DNA of 64,000 bases from Lancefieldella parvula DSM 20469 (GCF_000024225.1 NC_013203.1:744001-808000), one strand, 5' to 3'. Counted from the first letter of the stretch, positions 43,983 through 52,794 are shown. Notes: generated by a model from the letters alone, not told the origin. Translations and numbers: made by a program.

Positions 43983-45010
43983 TGGTGGACAATACGCACA
44001 ATTCCAAAAAATCTACCTCTAGGCTTGACGCTGAATCTCAGGTTAATCCTGAAGAAATGGGTAGTGTTGGAATTGATAAACAGATTGAAAAGCTGGAGGT
44101 TCGTCGCTCAATTAAAGAGCTACAACGAGCCGCTGGTAACCTTATGGGTCAGCGAGTCCGTGATGTTACCGAGAAGCTTTTGACTAGAACTCTGTCTGGC
44201 GTAGTCTACGCAGCTATTGTACTTGCTGCCCTTTTTGTGGGTAAAGAAGCCACCATCGTTTTGATTGCTGGCATGGCATGGCTGTGTTGTTCTGAGTTCT
44301 TTCACATCTGCCGTATGGGCGGACGTATGCCAAACGAGCCTCTTGGTCTTGTTTTCTCGCTTATTTTTCCAATAATTGCGTATTTTGGTCACATTTTTCC
44401 GTTAGCGTTCTCTTTGCTTTTAATTATTCTATGCGGGCTTTGGTACGTCTTTACTCCACGAGCAAATCTTGCAGACGTAGCAGTTACAGCCTTTGGACCA
44501 CTGTATACGTCACTCTCGCTTTCAACAGTAGTGCTACTACGGTCAACAGAGCCCAGTTTTTCTATTCCTTGGATTACGCTTGCTGTTATGCTTTCTGTTT
44601 GGGCTAACGATTCATTTGCGTATTTATTTGGATCTAAATTTGGCAAGCATAAACTGGCTCCAAGGATTTCTCCAAATAAGAGCTGGGAGGGCTTTTATGG
44701 TGGCCTTTTTGGCTCAATGCTTGTGTGGTTCTTGATTGCTGTGTTTGGCGCAATTAATATGAACCCTCTCTTTGCGTTGCTTTTTGGCGTAACTGAAGGC
44801 ATTTTCTCCGTCGTTGGAGATCTATTTGAGTCTCGTATTAAGCGAGGCGTAGGACTCAAGGACTCTGGCTCAATTATGCCTGGTCATGGAGGCCTGCTTG
44901 ATAGAACCGATTCGATGATTTTTGGAACTATGGCGGCGTTTCTTCTCTTCCAGCTTGCCGTACTCTTTAGCCAGGTCAAGCTTCCAATTGCGTCGCCGTT
45001 TGGAGCATAA
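43982..45010 (+). CDS. cdsA: Phosphatidate cytidylyltransferase
   Basis: CdsA makes CDP-diacylglycerol for phospholipid synthesis. The 342-residue protein has a ~70-residue hydrophilic head, then about eight membrane helices, and the signature SPNKSWEGFYGGLFGS with GDLFESRIKRGVGLKDSGSIMPGHGGLLDRTDS at its end (metal-binding Asp residues present). Two GTG codons in tandem (43982, 43985) could start it; GGAGG lies upstream. The head is longer than in most CdsA proteins. Confidence 0.95.
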   Translation: MVDNTHNSKKSTSRLDAESQVNPEEMGSVGIDKQIEKLEVRRSIKELQRAAGNLMGQRVRDVTEKLLTRTLSGVVYAAIVLAALFVGKEATIVLIAGMAWLCCSEFFHICRMGGRMPNEPLGLVFSLIFPIIAYFGHIFPLAFSLLLIILCGLWYVFTPRANLADVAVTAFGPLYTSLSLSTVVLLRSTEPSFSIPWITLAVMLSVWANDSFAYLFGSKFGKHKLAPRISPNKSWEGFYGGLFGSMLVWFLIAVFGAINMNPLFALLFGVTEGIFSVVGDLFESRIKRGVGLKDSGSIMPGHGGLLDRTDSMIFGTMAAFLLFQLAVLFSQVKLPIASPFGA

Positions 45011-45013
45011 GTT

Positions 45014-46201
45014 TTGAGCATTTTTGAAGATACTGCGCCTCATGCTGTTCGGCATGAGCCTCTACGCGTTGCTATTCTTGGAGCTTCAGGTTCTGTGGGT
45101 ATGCAAACGCTTGATGTATGTCGTCATTTTCCGCAAAAGATTGAGGTAGTTGCACTTGCAGTGCGCTCGTCGGTAGAGTTTGCTGTGAAGGCAGCAAATG
45201 AGTTCAACTGCAAATACGTTGCTTTTGCTGACGAAAGTGTCAAAGACAACGGGCTTCTCGATGTACTGCCACAAGGCTGCGAAACAAGCTTTGGTTCCAA
45301 AGCTGTTCAAGCGCTTGCGGAGCTGGACGAGGTTGACTGTGTAGTTAATGCAGTGGTGGGAGAGGCTGGTATTTACGCTGGTCTAGCTGCTGTTAAGGCT
45401 GGTAAAGTGCTGGCATACGCTAACAAGGAGTCAATTGTCGTTGGCGGAGACCTTTTGATGCCTCTGGTTAAACCTGGCCAGCTTATTCCTGTTGATTCTG
45501 AGCACAGCGCCATCTTCCAGTGTCTCATTGGCGAGAATCCCGCTGATATCCAGAGGATTTGGCTTACCTGTTCTGGTGGTCCGTTCTTCGGACGCACTAG
45601 GGAAGAGCTGGTGCATGTTTCGGCTGACGACGCTTTGGCACATCCAACTTGGAAGATGGGTGCAAAGATTACTATTGACTGCGCCACGTTGATGAATAAG
45701 GGTCTTGAGCTCATTGAGGCTCATCATCTCTTTGATATTCCTATGGATAAGCTTGAGGTTCTGGTACATCGTCAGAGCCGCATTCACTCCATGGTTGAGT
45801 TTGTGGACGGCTCTGTTAAGGCACAACTGGGAGCTTCTGATATGAGGCTGCCTATCCAGTTTGCTCTGAGCTATCCTCATCGCTGGCCAGCAATTTCTAA
45901 GCCGGTAGAGTGGCAAGAGACGACTCCTCTTACAGGAGATTATGCTGACGAGAAGACCTTTGGATGCCTTGCGCTTGCTCGTCATGCGGGTACTGTTGGC
46001 GGAACGCTGCCGTGTATTATGAACGCAGCAAATGAAGTTGCTAACTATGCATTTAGACAAGGAAGATGTTCATTTCTTGATATTGAGGCTATTGTTGCAA
46101 AGACTATGAATGCCTCTGAAGTTCAAAGGGTAGAAGACCTTCAACAGTTGACGCTTGTAGACGCACAAGCACGAGCTTTAGCTCGTTCTTTTGTGGGATA
46201 G
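45014..46201 (+). CDS. dxr: 1-deoxy-D-xylulose-5-phosphate reductoisomerase
   Basis: Dxr is the committed step of the MEP isoprenoid pathway. The 395-residue protein shows ILGASGSVGMQTLDV (NADPH), ANKESIVVGG, PVDSEHSAIFQCL (metal site), CSGGPFFG, HPTWKMGAKITIDCATLMNKGLE and HRQSRIHSMVEF. Start: TTG at 45014. ispG and ispH of the same pathway are also in this window. Confidence 0.96.
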   Translation: MSIFEDTAPHAVRHEPLRVAILGASGSVGMQTLDVCRHFPQKIEVVALAVRSSVEFAVKAANEFNCKYVAFADESVKDNGLLDVLPQGCETSFGSKAVQALAELDEVDCVVNAVVGEAGIYAGLAAVKAGKVLAYANKESIVVGGDLLMPLVKPGQLIPVDSEHSAIFQCLIGENPADIQRIWLTCSGGPFFGRTREELVHVSADDALAHPTWKMGAKITIDCATLMNKGLELIEAHHLFDIPMDKLEVLVHRQSRIHSMVEFVDGSVKAQLGASDMRLPIQFALSYPHRWPAISKPVEWQETTPLTGDYADEKTFGCLALARHAGTVGGTLPCIMNAANEVANYAFRQGRCSFLDIEAIVAKTMNASEVQRVEDLQQLTLVDAQARALARSFVG

Positions 46202-46208
46202 GAATTTA

Positions 46209-47579
46209 GTGAATTTGTTAGCCATTCTTTCACCAATTTTTTGGGGATTGCTTGTTCTCTCGCTTCTTGTATTTGTTCACGAGGCTGGTCATTATGGCAT
46301 GGCTCGTCTGTGTGGCGTTCGTGTTACTGAGTTTTTCCTGGGCATGCCGTTCAGGTATAAGCTTTCTCACAAGAGCAAGAAATACGGAACCGAGGTTGGA
46401 GTAACACCGCTTCTTTTTGGCGGCTATACTCGTATCTGCGGCATGGAAGGTGAGCTTGACGAGCTATTGCCGCAGGCTCTGATGAGCGTTCAAGAGGCAG
46501 GTATGCTTGAGGTTGGCGCTCTTGCTGCAAAACTAAACTGCGAGGATGAACGTGCATTTAGCCTGCTGTACACTCTTGCAGATTGGGGCTCTATTGAGCT
46601 TGTTAAAGAGTCAGAATCAGAGGAGCTGGCTCACACTGTGTTCCAGACCCTTGCACGAGATGCTGAACTTCGCTGTGAGTATGACCGTGGTCATAATTTT
46701 GAGTTGGAAGGCTCAACTGCAGCGGGAGAGCCTCGTGTTCCGCAAATGTCTACAGAGGAATTTTTTGCTCAAGAGAAGGCTCATACCTATGTCGGCGTAA
46801 ATGTCCCCAAACGCCTGCTTATGATCTTGGGTGGACCCTTGGTCAACATTGCGCTTGCTTTTTTATTAGTTGTTGGTTCTTTGATGTTTGTTGGTGTTCC
46901 TACCGCTCAAAATAAGGCACAGTTGGGGTCTGTTGAGTCAAACTCTTTAGCTGCTATTTCAGGTCTTAATCCGGGAGATACCATTCTTACCTTTAACGGA
47001 GTAGAGGTACATACCTGGGAAGAACTCACTGTAGCTATTAAAGAAGCAATGTCTGCTGATGGAAAGGATATTCCTGTCACCTATGATCGTGGTGGCATTC
47101 AGCTTGAAACTACAATCAAACCTGTTTTGCGTCCTGACGATAAAATCATTGGCGTGTCACCTGTGATGATCACGTATCACTTTTCGTTTATTGATGCATC
47201 TGCTGCAGCTGTATCGTATGCCGCACAGGTTGGTCAATTTGCTCTAAGATTGCTCATTCCCACACAGACTATGGAAGTTCTCAATCAGTCATCTTCTGTT
47301 GTAGGAATTTCTGTTATGGCTTCAAAAGCTGCGGCAGAGGGTTTCTCTACCCTTATTATGCTAGTAGCAGCTATTTCTATGTCTCTTGGGTTTATGAATC
47401 TTTTGCCCATTCCACCTCTTGATGGTGGAAAGATTCTGATTGAGGTTATTCAGATTATTGTTAGAAAGCCACTGTCTATCAAAGTTCAAAATATTTTGTC
47501 TTATATTGGACTGGCATTTTTCCTGTTTGTATTTGTTGTTGCACTTCGAAACGATATTCTTCATTTACTTTTTAGGTAG
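46209..47579 (+). CDS. rseP: Site-2 protease RseP with inserted domain
   Basis: This M50 intramembrane metalloprotease (456 residues from GTG 46209, AGGAA upstream) has the zinc motif HEAGH (24-28), a PDZ domain (about 225-305) and the second zinc motif NLLPIPPLDGG (about 395-405). Between GGYTRICGME (80) and VPKRLLMILGGP (about 199) are roughly 110 residues not found in standard RseP. This insert contains a helical stretch (VQEAGMLEVGALAAKLNCED) that looks like a winged helix. It would be cytoplasmic, so it may sense or bind a partner. RseP cleaves anti-sigma factors and signal-peptide remnants. Confidence 0.9.
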   Translation: MNLLAILSPIFWGLLVLSLLVFVHEAGHYGMARLCGVRVTEFFLGMPFRYKLSHKSKKYGTEVGVTPLLFGGYTRICGMEGELDELLPQALMSVQEAGMLEVGALAAKLNCEDERAFSLLYTLADWGSIELVKESESEELAHTVFQTLARDAELRCEYDRGHNFELEGSTAAGEPRVPQMSTEEFFAQEKAHTYVGVNVPKRLLMILGGPLVNIALAFLLVVGSLMFVGVPTAQNKAQLGSVESNSLAAISGLNPGDTILTFNGVEVHTWEELTVAIKEAMSADGKDIPVTYDRGGIQLETTIKPVLRPDDKIIGVSPVMITYHFSFIDASAAAVSYAAQVGQFALRLLIPTQTMEVLNQSSSVVGISVMASKAAAEGFSTLIMLVAAISMSLGFMNLLPIPPLDGGKILIEVIQIIVRKPLSIKVQNILSYIGLAFFLFVFVVALRNDILHLLFR

Positions 47580-47587
47580 CTGATTTT

Positions 47588-48661
47588 ATGTCTGAGCTTG
47601 CTCGCACAAAAACCCATCCCGTAATGGTTGGCCCCGTTCAGGTTGGTGGAGGTGCTCCCGTTTCTGTTCAGTCAATGTGTACTACCAAAACAGATGATGC
47701 AGATGCAACGCTTCATCAGATCAAAAAGCTTGCAGAGGCTGGTTGTGAGATTATTCGTGTAGCAATTCCTGACGCAAAAGCACTTAATGGTTTTGAAGAA
47801 ATCTGTAAATACTCGCCACTGCCTGTTGTTGCCGATATCCACTTTGACTATAAACTTGCGCTCGAGGCTGCAAAGAGAGGTGCAGCAGCACTTCGTATTA
47901 ATCCAGGCAATATTGGTTCTATGGAGCGCGTTGACGCTGTTATTGATGCAGCTAAAGAAGCTCATATTCCTATCAGAATTGGCGTTAATGCAGGGTCTCT
48001 TGCTAAGGAATTTGATACAAGACAAGACATGACCCTTGTTGAGAAACTTGTGGCATCGTCAAAGTCATTTGTAGAACACTTTTCTTCTCGTGGTTTTGAC
48101 AATATTGTCTTGTCAGCAAAAGCACACGACGTTCCAACTACGCTTGCTGTGTATCGAGCACTTTCCAAAGAGCTCCCACAGATTCCTCTGCACGTAGGTG
48201 TTACGGAGGCTGGCGCGTTGAGGCAGGGAACTGTAAAGAATTCTGCTGCTGTTGGTATTTTGCTAGAAAGTGGTATTGGCGATACTATGCGTCTCTCTTT
48301 GACAGCTGATCCGATAGAAGAAGTTCATGTGGCGTGGGAACTTCTTGCAGCTCTTGGTATGCGTCGCATTAAACCAGAGCTTGTGAGCTGCCCTACATGT
48401 GGCCGATGTGGTGTTGACATGATTCCTATTGCAGAAGAAGTTACTAAGCGCCTTGATGGTGTTCGTGCTCCAATTTCTGTTGCTGTAATGGGATGCGTTG
48501 TTAATGGTCCTGGTGAAGCTAAGGGTGTTGACCTTGGCGTTGCCTGTGGCAAAGGCCAGGCTGTTTTGTTCGAAAACGGCAATCCTATTAGAAAAGTTCC
48601 TGAAGATAAAATTGTTGATGAGTTATTCACTGAAATTGAGAATCGTTTTGGCAAAAAATAA
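47588..48661 (+). CDS. ispG: 4-hydroxy-3-methylbut-2-enyl diphosphate synthase
   Basis: IspG is the sixth enzyme of the MEP pathway and uses a 4Fe-4S cluster. The 357-residue protein shows VQSMCTTKTDDADATL, VVADIHFDYKLAL, RINPGNIG, and the cluster ligands in SCPTCGRCGVD and MGCVVNGPGEA. Its length marks the short bacterial type without the central insert. It follows rseP, as in many genomes. Confidence 0.97.
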   Translation: MSELARTKTHPVMVGPVQVGGGAPVSVQSMCTTKTDDADATLHQIKKLAEAGCEIIRVAIPDAKALNGFEEICKYSPLPVVADIHFDYKLALEAAKRGAAALRINPGNIGSMERVDAVIDAAKEAHIPIRIGVNAGSLAKEFDTRQDMTLVEKLVASSKSFVEHFSSRGFDNIVLSAKAHDVPTTLAVYRALSKELPQIPLHVGVTEAGALRQGTVKNSAAVGILLESGIGDTMRLSLTADPIEEVHVAWELLAALGMRRIKPELVSCPTCGRCGVDMIPIAEEVTKRLDGVRAPISVAVMGCVVNGPGEAKGVDLGVACGKGQAVLFENGNPIRKVPEDKIVDELFTEIENRFGKK

Positions 48662-48701
48662 GTAAACTATACGTATTACTTCATATTGAAAGGAAATTAT
48701 C

Positions 48702-50417
48702 TTGAAGCACTGGATGCGCATGTCTTCTTTGTATGCACCAACACTTAAAGAAGACCCAGCTGAGGCTGTACTTGCAAGTCACCGCCTGCTCCTTCGTGCT
48801 GGCATGATTAGAAAAACTGCCGCCGGTCTTTATTCTTATTTGCCACTTGCATGGCGCTCTCTTTTAAAGATTGAGGCTATCATTCGCGATGAGATGGACG
48901 GTATTGGTGCTCAGGAGATTCTTGTTCCCATTATGACTCCTGCTGAGCTCTGGGAAGAGTCAGGTCGTTGGGATGTCTACGGCGATGAGCTGATGCGCAT
49001 GCACGATCGTCATGATCGTCAGTTTGCCCTTGGCCCAACTCATGAGGAAACCTTCACAGATCTTATTAGAAATGAGCTCAAAAGTTATAAACAGCTTCCA
49101 GTAACGCTCTATCAGATTCAGGATAAGTTCCGTGATGAGCGCCGCCCACGCTTTGGTCTTATGCGTGGCCGCGAGTTTATTATGAAAGATGGTTATTCCT
49201 TCTCGGCAAATCAAGAGTCACTGCAAGAGTGTTATGACCAGGAAAAGGTTGCTTACCAGAACGTTTGTGACCGTACGCGTCTTAGAGCTTTGCAGGTAGT
49301 TGCAGACTCTGGTCAGATTGGTGGAGACACTTCTGTTGAGTTTATGGCGCTGGCAGAGGCTGGTGAGGCAAGTCTGGTTTACTGCGATTGCGGTTATGCT
49401 GCAGATACTGAGGCAGCTGCTGCGAAGATTAAGGTAGAGGAGCGTGAGCCTGGTCAGATGTGTGAGATTCATACCCCTGATATTGGCTCCATTGATGACG
49501 TCGCTGAGTTCCTCCACGTTTCACCTGCAGCAACACGCAAGGCTCTTGCGCTTGTTGATGGAAACGGTAAGCCAGTTGTGTGCTTTGTACCAGGTACACA
49601 TGAGCTCAACGAGGTTAAGGCCGAGCACGCTTTTGGTGAGTACCACATGATGACCGATGAAGAGCTCGATGAGTTTGGCCTTATCAAGGGCTTTATTGGA
49701 CCTGTTGGTTTACCTGAGGGTATTCGTGTTGTCGGAGATCTTTCTCTTGAGGACACTCAGTGGTGGCTCTGCGGTGCTAATAAGGCAGACTACCACCTTG
49801 ATCACGTTGAGCTTGGTCGCGATTTTGAGATTAACGAGTGGAAGGATCTTGTCACTTCTCAGGAGGGCGACATTTGCCCTGAGTGTGGCCTTCCTTTACA
49901 TGCCGCTCGTGGTATTGAGGTTGGTCAGGTATTCCAGCTTGGCACTAAATACTCTTCAGCACTTAATGCTACCTTCACCGATGAAAACGGCCAGGACAAG
50001 CCTCTGGTTATGGGTTGTTATGGCATTGGTGTTTCCAGACTTCTTGCCGCTGTCGTTGAGCAGTACAATGACGAGAAGGGCATCAAGTGGCCAGTTTCTG
50101 TTGCTCCTTATGAAGTTTCTGTTCTTTGCCTTTCTAACAAAGACCCAGAAATCTGGGACGCAGCAGGTGCAGTAGCTGACGCCTGTGTTGCTGCTGGTCT
50201 TGAGACTGTTGTCGACGATCGCGTAGAGCGTCCAGGCGTGAAGTTTGCAGACGCTGATCTTATTGGTTTCCCGTGGCAGGTTATTGTGGGCAAGAAAGGC
50301 GTTACAAACGGCATCGCAGAAGTTAAAGAGCGAGCTACCGGTGAGCGCTTTGAGGTTGCCCTTGATGAAGTTGCTTCTTGGTTGGCAGAAAAGATTCTTC
50401 CAGAGCGTGAGCTCTAA
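48702..50417 (+). CDS. proS: Prolyl-tRNA synthetase
   Basis: The 571-residue class II synthetase starts at TTG 48702 (AAAGGAAAT upstream), giving MKHWMRMSSLYAPTLKEDP. Motif 2 is FRDERRPRFGLMRGREFIMKD-like (DKFRDERRPRFG); motif 3 is GCYGIGVSRLLAA. The YbaK-type editing insertion is present (DVAEFLHVSPAATRKALAL, CFVPGTHELNEVKAE). This is the standard bacterial type. The 40-base gap before it is too short for a T-box. Confidence 0.97.
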   Translation: MKHWMRMSSLYAPTLKEDPAEAVLASHRLLLRAGMIRKTAAGLYSYLPLAWRSLLKIEAIIRDEMDGIGAQEILVPIMTPAELWEESGRWDVYGDELMRMHDRHDRQFALGPTHEETFTDLIRNELKSYKQLPVTLYQIQDKFRDERRPRFGLMRGREFIMKDGYSFSANQESLQECYDQEKVAYQNVCDRTRLRALQVVADSGQIGGDTSVEFMALAEAGEASLVYCDCGYAADTEAAAAKIKVEEREPGQMCEIHTPDIGSIDDVAEFLHVSPAATRKALALVDGNGKPVVCFVPGTHELNEVKAEHAFGEYHMMTDEELDEFGLIKGFIGPVGLPEGIRVVGDLSLEDTQWWLCGANKADYHLDHVELGRDFEINEWKDLVTSQEGDICPECGLPLHAARGIEVGQVFQLGTKYSSALNATFTDENGQDKPLVMGCYGIGVSRLLAAVVEQYNDEKGIKWPVSVAPYEVSVLCLSNKDPEIWDAAGAVADACVAAGLETVVDDRVERPGVKFADADLIGFPWQVIVGKKGVTNGIAEVKERATGERFEVALDEVASWLAEKILPEREL

Positions 50418-50420
50418 AAA

Positions 50421-50447
50421 AGAGCGCTTGGCTATTAACCAAGCGCT
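50421..50447 (-). terminator. Terminator of the ZIP transporter gene
   Basis: AGCGCTTGG (50423-50431) with CCAAGCGCT (50439-50447), perfect 9-bp stem. On the - strand it is followed by CTTTTTT, so it ends the ZIP transcript; it overlaps the last ZIP codons. No T run lies on the proS side. Confidence 0.7.
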
Positions 50448-51223
50448 ACATCAAGTGTCATCATTACACTAAAGCCTAATGCGAAGGCAAGTACTCCAAT
50501 GTTTGAATGCTTGCCTTCACTCATTTCTGGGATAAGTTCTTCTACAACCACGTATATCATGGCTCCTGCTGCAAAGCTTAACAGATAGGGAAGAACTGGA
50601 ATAACAAGCTCTGCAGCAAGAATGGTAAGTACTGCTCCAATAGGCTCTACAATGCCAGATAAAATTCCTAAGATAAGCGATTTACCTTTAGAGGTACCAC
50701 CAGCGTGGAGAGGCATAGAAATAATGGCTCCCTCAGGAAAGTTTTGAATAGCAATTCCAAGCGCTAGAGCCATAGCTCCTGCATAGGTAATATTAGAATT
50801 TCCTGAAACCCAACCAGCAAAAACAACACCAACTGCCATTCCTTCAGGAATATTGTGGAGTGTTACCGCTAAAGCCATAAGTGTTGATTTCTGCCAGCTC
50901 GTTTTAATTCCTTCGGCCTCTTCGTCTGTTTCTCCTAGATGGAGGTGGGGAATTACATGGTCAAGCAGCAGCAAGAAAAGAGTACCTATCCAAAATCCGA
51001 TTACTGCAGGAATGAAAGCAAGTGGACCCATTGCCTCAGAGGATTCAATAGCCGGAATCAATAAACTCCAGATAGAGGCAGCAACCATGACACCGGCAGC
51101 AAAGCCTGTAAGCGCGCGCTCTACGGTACGATTTAATGCTTTCTTCATAAACAGTACCATCGCTGCGCCTAGTGAGGTTCCTGCAAAAGGAATCAAAACC
51201 CCTTGTATTAGTTCTGTATTCAT
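50435..51223 (-). CDS. ZIP-family metal transporter
   Basis: The 262-residue membrane protein has eight predicted helices. The ZIP metal-site helices are clear: ALAVTLHNIPEGMAVGV (His-Asn-x-Pro-Glu-Gly) and ALGIAIQNFPEGAIISMPL (Asn-x-Pro-Glu-Gly). A His-containing loop (DHVIPHLHLGETDEE) lies between helices 3 and 4. ZIP proteins of this GufA-like branch import Zn2+ and other divalent ions into the cytoplasm. It stands alone on the - strand; an upstream TTGACA (51246-51241) exists but has no good -10. Confidence 0.92.
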   Translation of the reverse strand: MNTELIQGVLIPFAGTSLGAAMVLFMKKALNRTVERALTGFAAGVMVAASIWSLLIPAIESSEAMGPLAFIPAVIGFWIGTLFLLLLDHVIPHLHLGETDEEAEGIKTSWQKSTLMALAVTLHNIPEGMAVGVVFAGWVSGNSNITYAGAMALALGIAIQNFPEGAIISMPLHAGGTSKGKSLILGILSGIVEPIGAVLTILAAELVIPVLPYLLSFAAGAMIYVVVEELIPEMSEGKHSNIGVLAFALGFSVMMTLDVALG

Positions 51224-51350
51224 TTAAAACTCCGATAAAGTGTCAATTTAGAGTATTCATTACTACTTGCTTACCCAGCATACTTTATGCAAATTCGCTT
51301 TATATGCCATTAATTACAAAATTGTCGAGAAAAACAGAGCTTTGGTTTGC

Positions 51351-51356
51351 TATAGT
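51351..51356 (+). promoter_or_regulatory. Extended -10 of the tRNA-Ala transcript
   Basis: TATAGT preceded by TGC, 19 bases before the tRNA. TTGTCG upstream is too distant to be a normal -35. Confidence 0.45.
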
Positions 51357-51374
51357 ATTTCCCGCACCACGTTC

Positions 51375-51450
51375 GGGGAATTAGCTCAGCTGGGAGAGCG
51401 CATGACTGGCAGTCATGAGGTCAGGGGTTCGATCCCCCTATTCTCCACCA
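51375..51450 (+). tRNA. tRNA-Ala (GGC)
   Basis: A full cloverleaf with encoded CCA. Acceptor GGGGAAT pairs with ATTCTCC and includes the G3-U70 pair that identifies alanine tRNA. Anticodon stem CATGA/TCATG, loop CTGGCAG, anticodon GGC. T arm AGGGG-TTCGATC-CCCCT. Confidence 0.97.
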
Positions 51451-51490
51451 TGCATTCTGGCGGCGGCATCAGTCGTCGCTTTTTTCTTAC

Positions 51491-51566
51491 GGGCTCATGG
51501 CGCAACGGTTAGCGCAGGGGACTCATAATCCCTGGGTTGGGGGTTCAAATCCCTCTGGGCCCACCA
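51491..51566 (+). tRNA. tRNA with CAT anticodon (Ile2 or elongator Met)
   Basis: Cloverleaf with encoded CCA: acceptor GGGCTCA/TGGGCCC, anticodon stem GGGGA/TCCCT, loop CTCATAA. It is not the initiator, since G1-C72 is paired. A CAT anticodon can mean elongator Met or, if C34 becomes lysidine, Ile2. The overall sequence looks more like Ile2, but this is unsure. Confidence 0.92.
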
Positions 51567-51576
51567 AATACACCTG

Positions 51577-51605
51577 TGGCGAGAAATCCCTTGGTTTTCT
51601 CGCCA
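51577..51605. terminator. Terminator-like hairpin from an inverted pair of the dispersed motif
   Basis: TGGCGAGAAA (51577-51586) and TTTCTCGCCA (51596-51605), perfect 10-bp stem, 9-base loop, followed by TTTCTTTT. It is 11 bases beyond the tRNA. Both arms are copies of the GGCGAGAA motif. Confidence 0.7.
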
Positions 51606-51706
51606 TTTCTTTTACCGAAACTCTCTACCGTTTAATGATTCGATTACGTAATTTATATAAAAACGGGTAAAATAACCGTCAGTTATAACTTGTAGATAGG
51701 GGATAC

Positions 51707-52084
51707 ATGACTCCTGAGACTCGTAAGATGAAGCTTTTTAGTCTGGCACTTTTGATTGGCGGACTTTTAGGCCTTGTCAATGTTGCAGTTCTTGTAATTG
51801 GAGCTGGACCATCAATTGATTCTGCTCTATTTTTACTTGCAAGTATGATTTCCCTTCTTACGGGTGGCTATGCAGCTAGAGAAGCAAATGTTCCTAATAG
51901 AGCTGCGGCTGCATACCCCATGATTTTTGGTTCGTGCATTGTGCTGGCAGTGACGGTTGTAGCTCAACTGATTTTAAAGCCTTCTGTTACGTTGCAGTTC
52001 ATTGAGCTGTTTGCGCTATTGGCAATGGTAAGTGCTGTTGCTCGAGGATCTCACAAAGTTAAAAAGTCTATTGAAGCTAAATAA
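51707..52084 (+). CDS. Small membrane protein, unknown
   Basis: A 125-residue protein with a basic head and four hydrophobic helices (about residues 10-30, 38-54, 68-88 and 93-110), ending in a Lys-rich tail. I recognise no family. It follows AGGGGAT and is preceded by a TAAAAT -10 (51668-51673). Its neighbour at 52152 has a similar size and four-helix layout, so the pair may be related or work together. Confidence 0.65.
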   Translation: MTPETRKMKLFSLALLIGGLLGLVNVAVLVIGAGPSIDSALFLLASMISLLTGGYAAREANVPNRAAAAYPMIFGSCIVLAVTVVAQLILKPSVTLQFIELFALLAMVSAVARGSHKVKKSIEAK

Positions 52085-52151
52085 GTTAATTTCTCACTCT
52101 AACGCCTCATTTGTACATTTGCCTTTGTGAACTGACTTGTTGGGGGTTTGT

Positions 52152-52559
52152 ATGGATCGTGGAACTAAGTTGATGATGGCGCTTTCTTCTATGCTTGGAG
52201 CGCTCGGCGTTGCTGGTATTGTCATTTTTGCTTTTTCAGTTGGCTATGGTCGTTTTTCTTCGAGCATGATTGTGCTTCTCTTGTGCAGCTTAATGTCAGT
52301 ATATTGTTGCTTTATTCTGCAAAAATGCATTAGTTTGGCAAAAGATTTTGATAAAACACACGGTATTGTTCGCCTTGTTGCTGGCATTGAGCTCATTCTC
52401 TTTACTATTGAGTGGGTCTTTGTCTCACAACTTTCTTCGCAACCCATGGTAATTTCACCAATGATTCTTCAGCTCATCTTCCTGGGAATCATCCTTTTTC
52501 AGATGAATAAAGTTATGTCAACGTATTCGACATCAAGAAAGTCAAAAGCTAGAAATTAG
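52152..52559 (+). CDS. Small four-helix membrane protein, unknown
   Basis: A 135-residue protein starting at ATG 52152 (TGGGGG upstream). Four hydrophobic helices (about 8-30, 38-56, 73-90 and 97-113) and a basic C-terminus. There are few conserved motifs and no clear family. It is 67 bases after a protein of the same design and ends just before a tRNA-Val gene. Confidence 0.6.
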   Translation: MDRGTKLMMALSSMLGALGVAGIVIFAFSVGYGRFSSSMIVLLLCSLMSVYCCFILQKCISLAKDFDKTHGIVRLVAGIELILFTIEWVFVSQLSSQPMVISPMILQLIFLGIILFQMNKVMSTYSTSRKSKARN

Positions 52560-52590
52560 CGTCATTGTTTGTTATTATTGCAAGTCGTTC

Positions 52591-52665
52591 GGGCGATTGG
52601 CTCAGGGGTAGAGCACTTCCTTCACACGGAAGGGGTCGCTGGTTCAAATCCAGCATCGCCCACCA
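52591..52665 (+). tRNA. tRNA-Val (CAC)
   Basis: Acceptor GGGCGAT/ATCGCCC with encoded CCA. Anticodon stem CTTCC/GGAAG, loop TTCACAC, anticodon CAC. T arm GCTGG-TTCAAAT-CCAGC. Confidence 0.97.
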
Positions 52666-52674
52666 TAGAATTTT

Positions 52675-52701
52675 AAGGGCCTAGGTTTCTGGGCCTTTTT
52701 T
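52675..52701 (+). terminator. Terminator after tRNA-Val
   Basis: GGCCTAG (52678-52684) with CTGGGCC (52689-52695), loop GTTT, A-T/G-U extension, then six T. Confidence 0.75.
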
Positions 52702-52744
52702 GTTAGTACTTAGTTACGTTATTAGTTAATATTTGATGCAATTA

Positions 52745-52772
52745 TTACACCTTAAGGATTTCCTAATATATT
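52745..52772 (+). promoter_or_regulatory. Candidate promoter of the VOC-like gene
   Basis: TTACAC (52745-52750), 16 bases, TATATT (52767-52772). Confidence 0.4.
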
Positions 52773-52794
52773 TGAAGTCTAGGAAAGGGAGACC

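Noticed and set aside
50423-50447. The hairpin as a two-way terminator for proS
   Set aside because: On the + strand it is followed by ACATCAAG, with no T run; only the - strand side has one.
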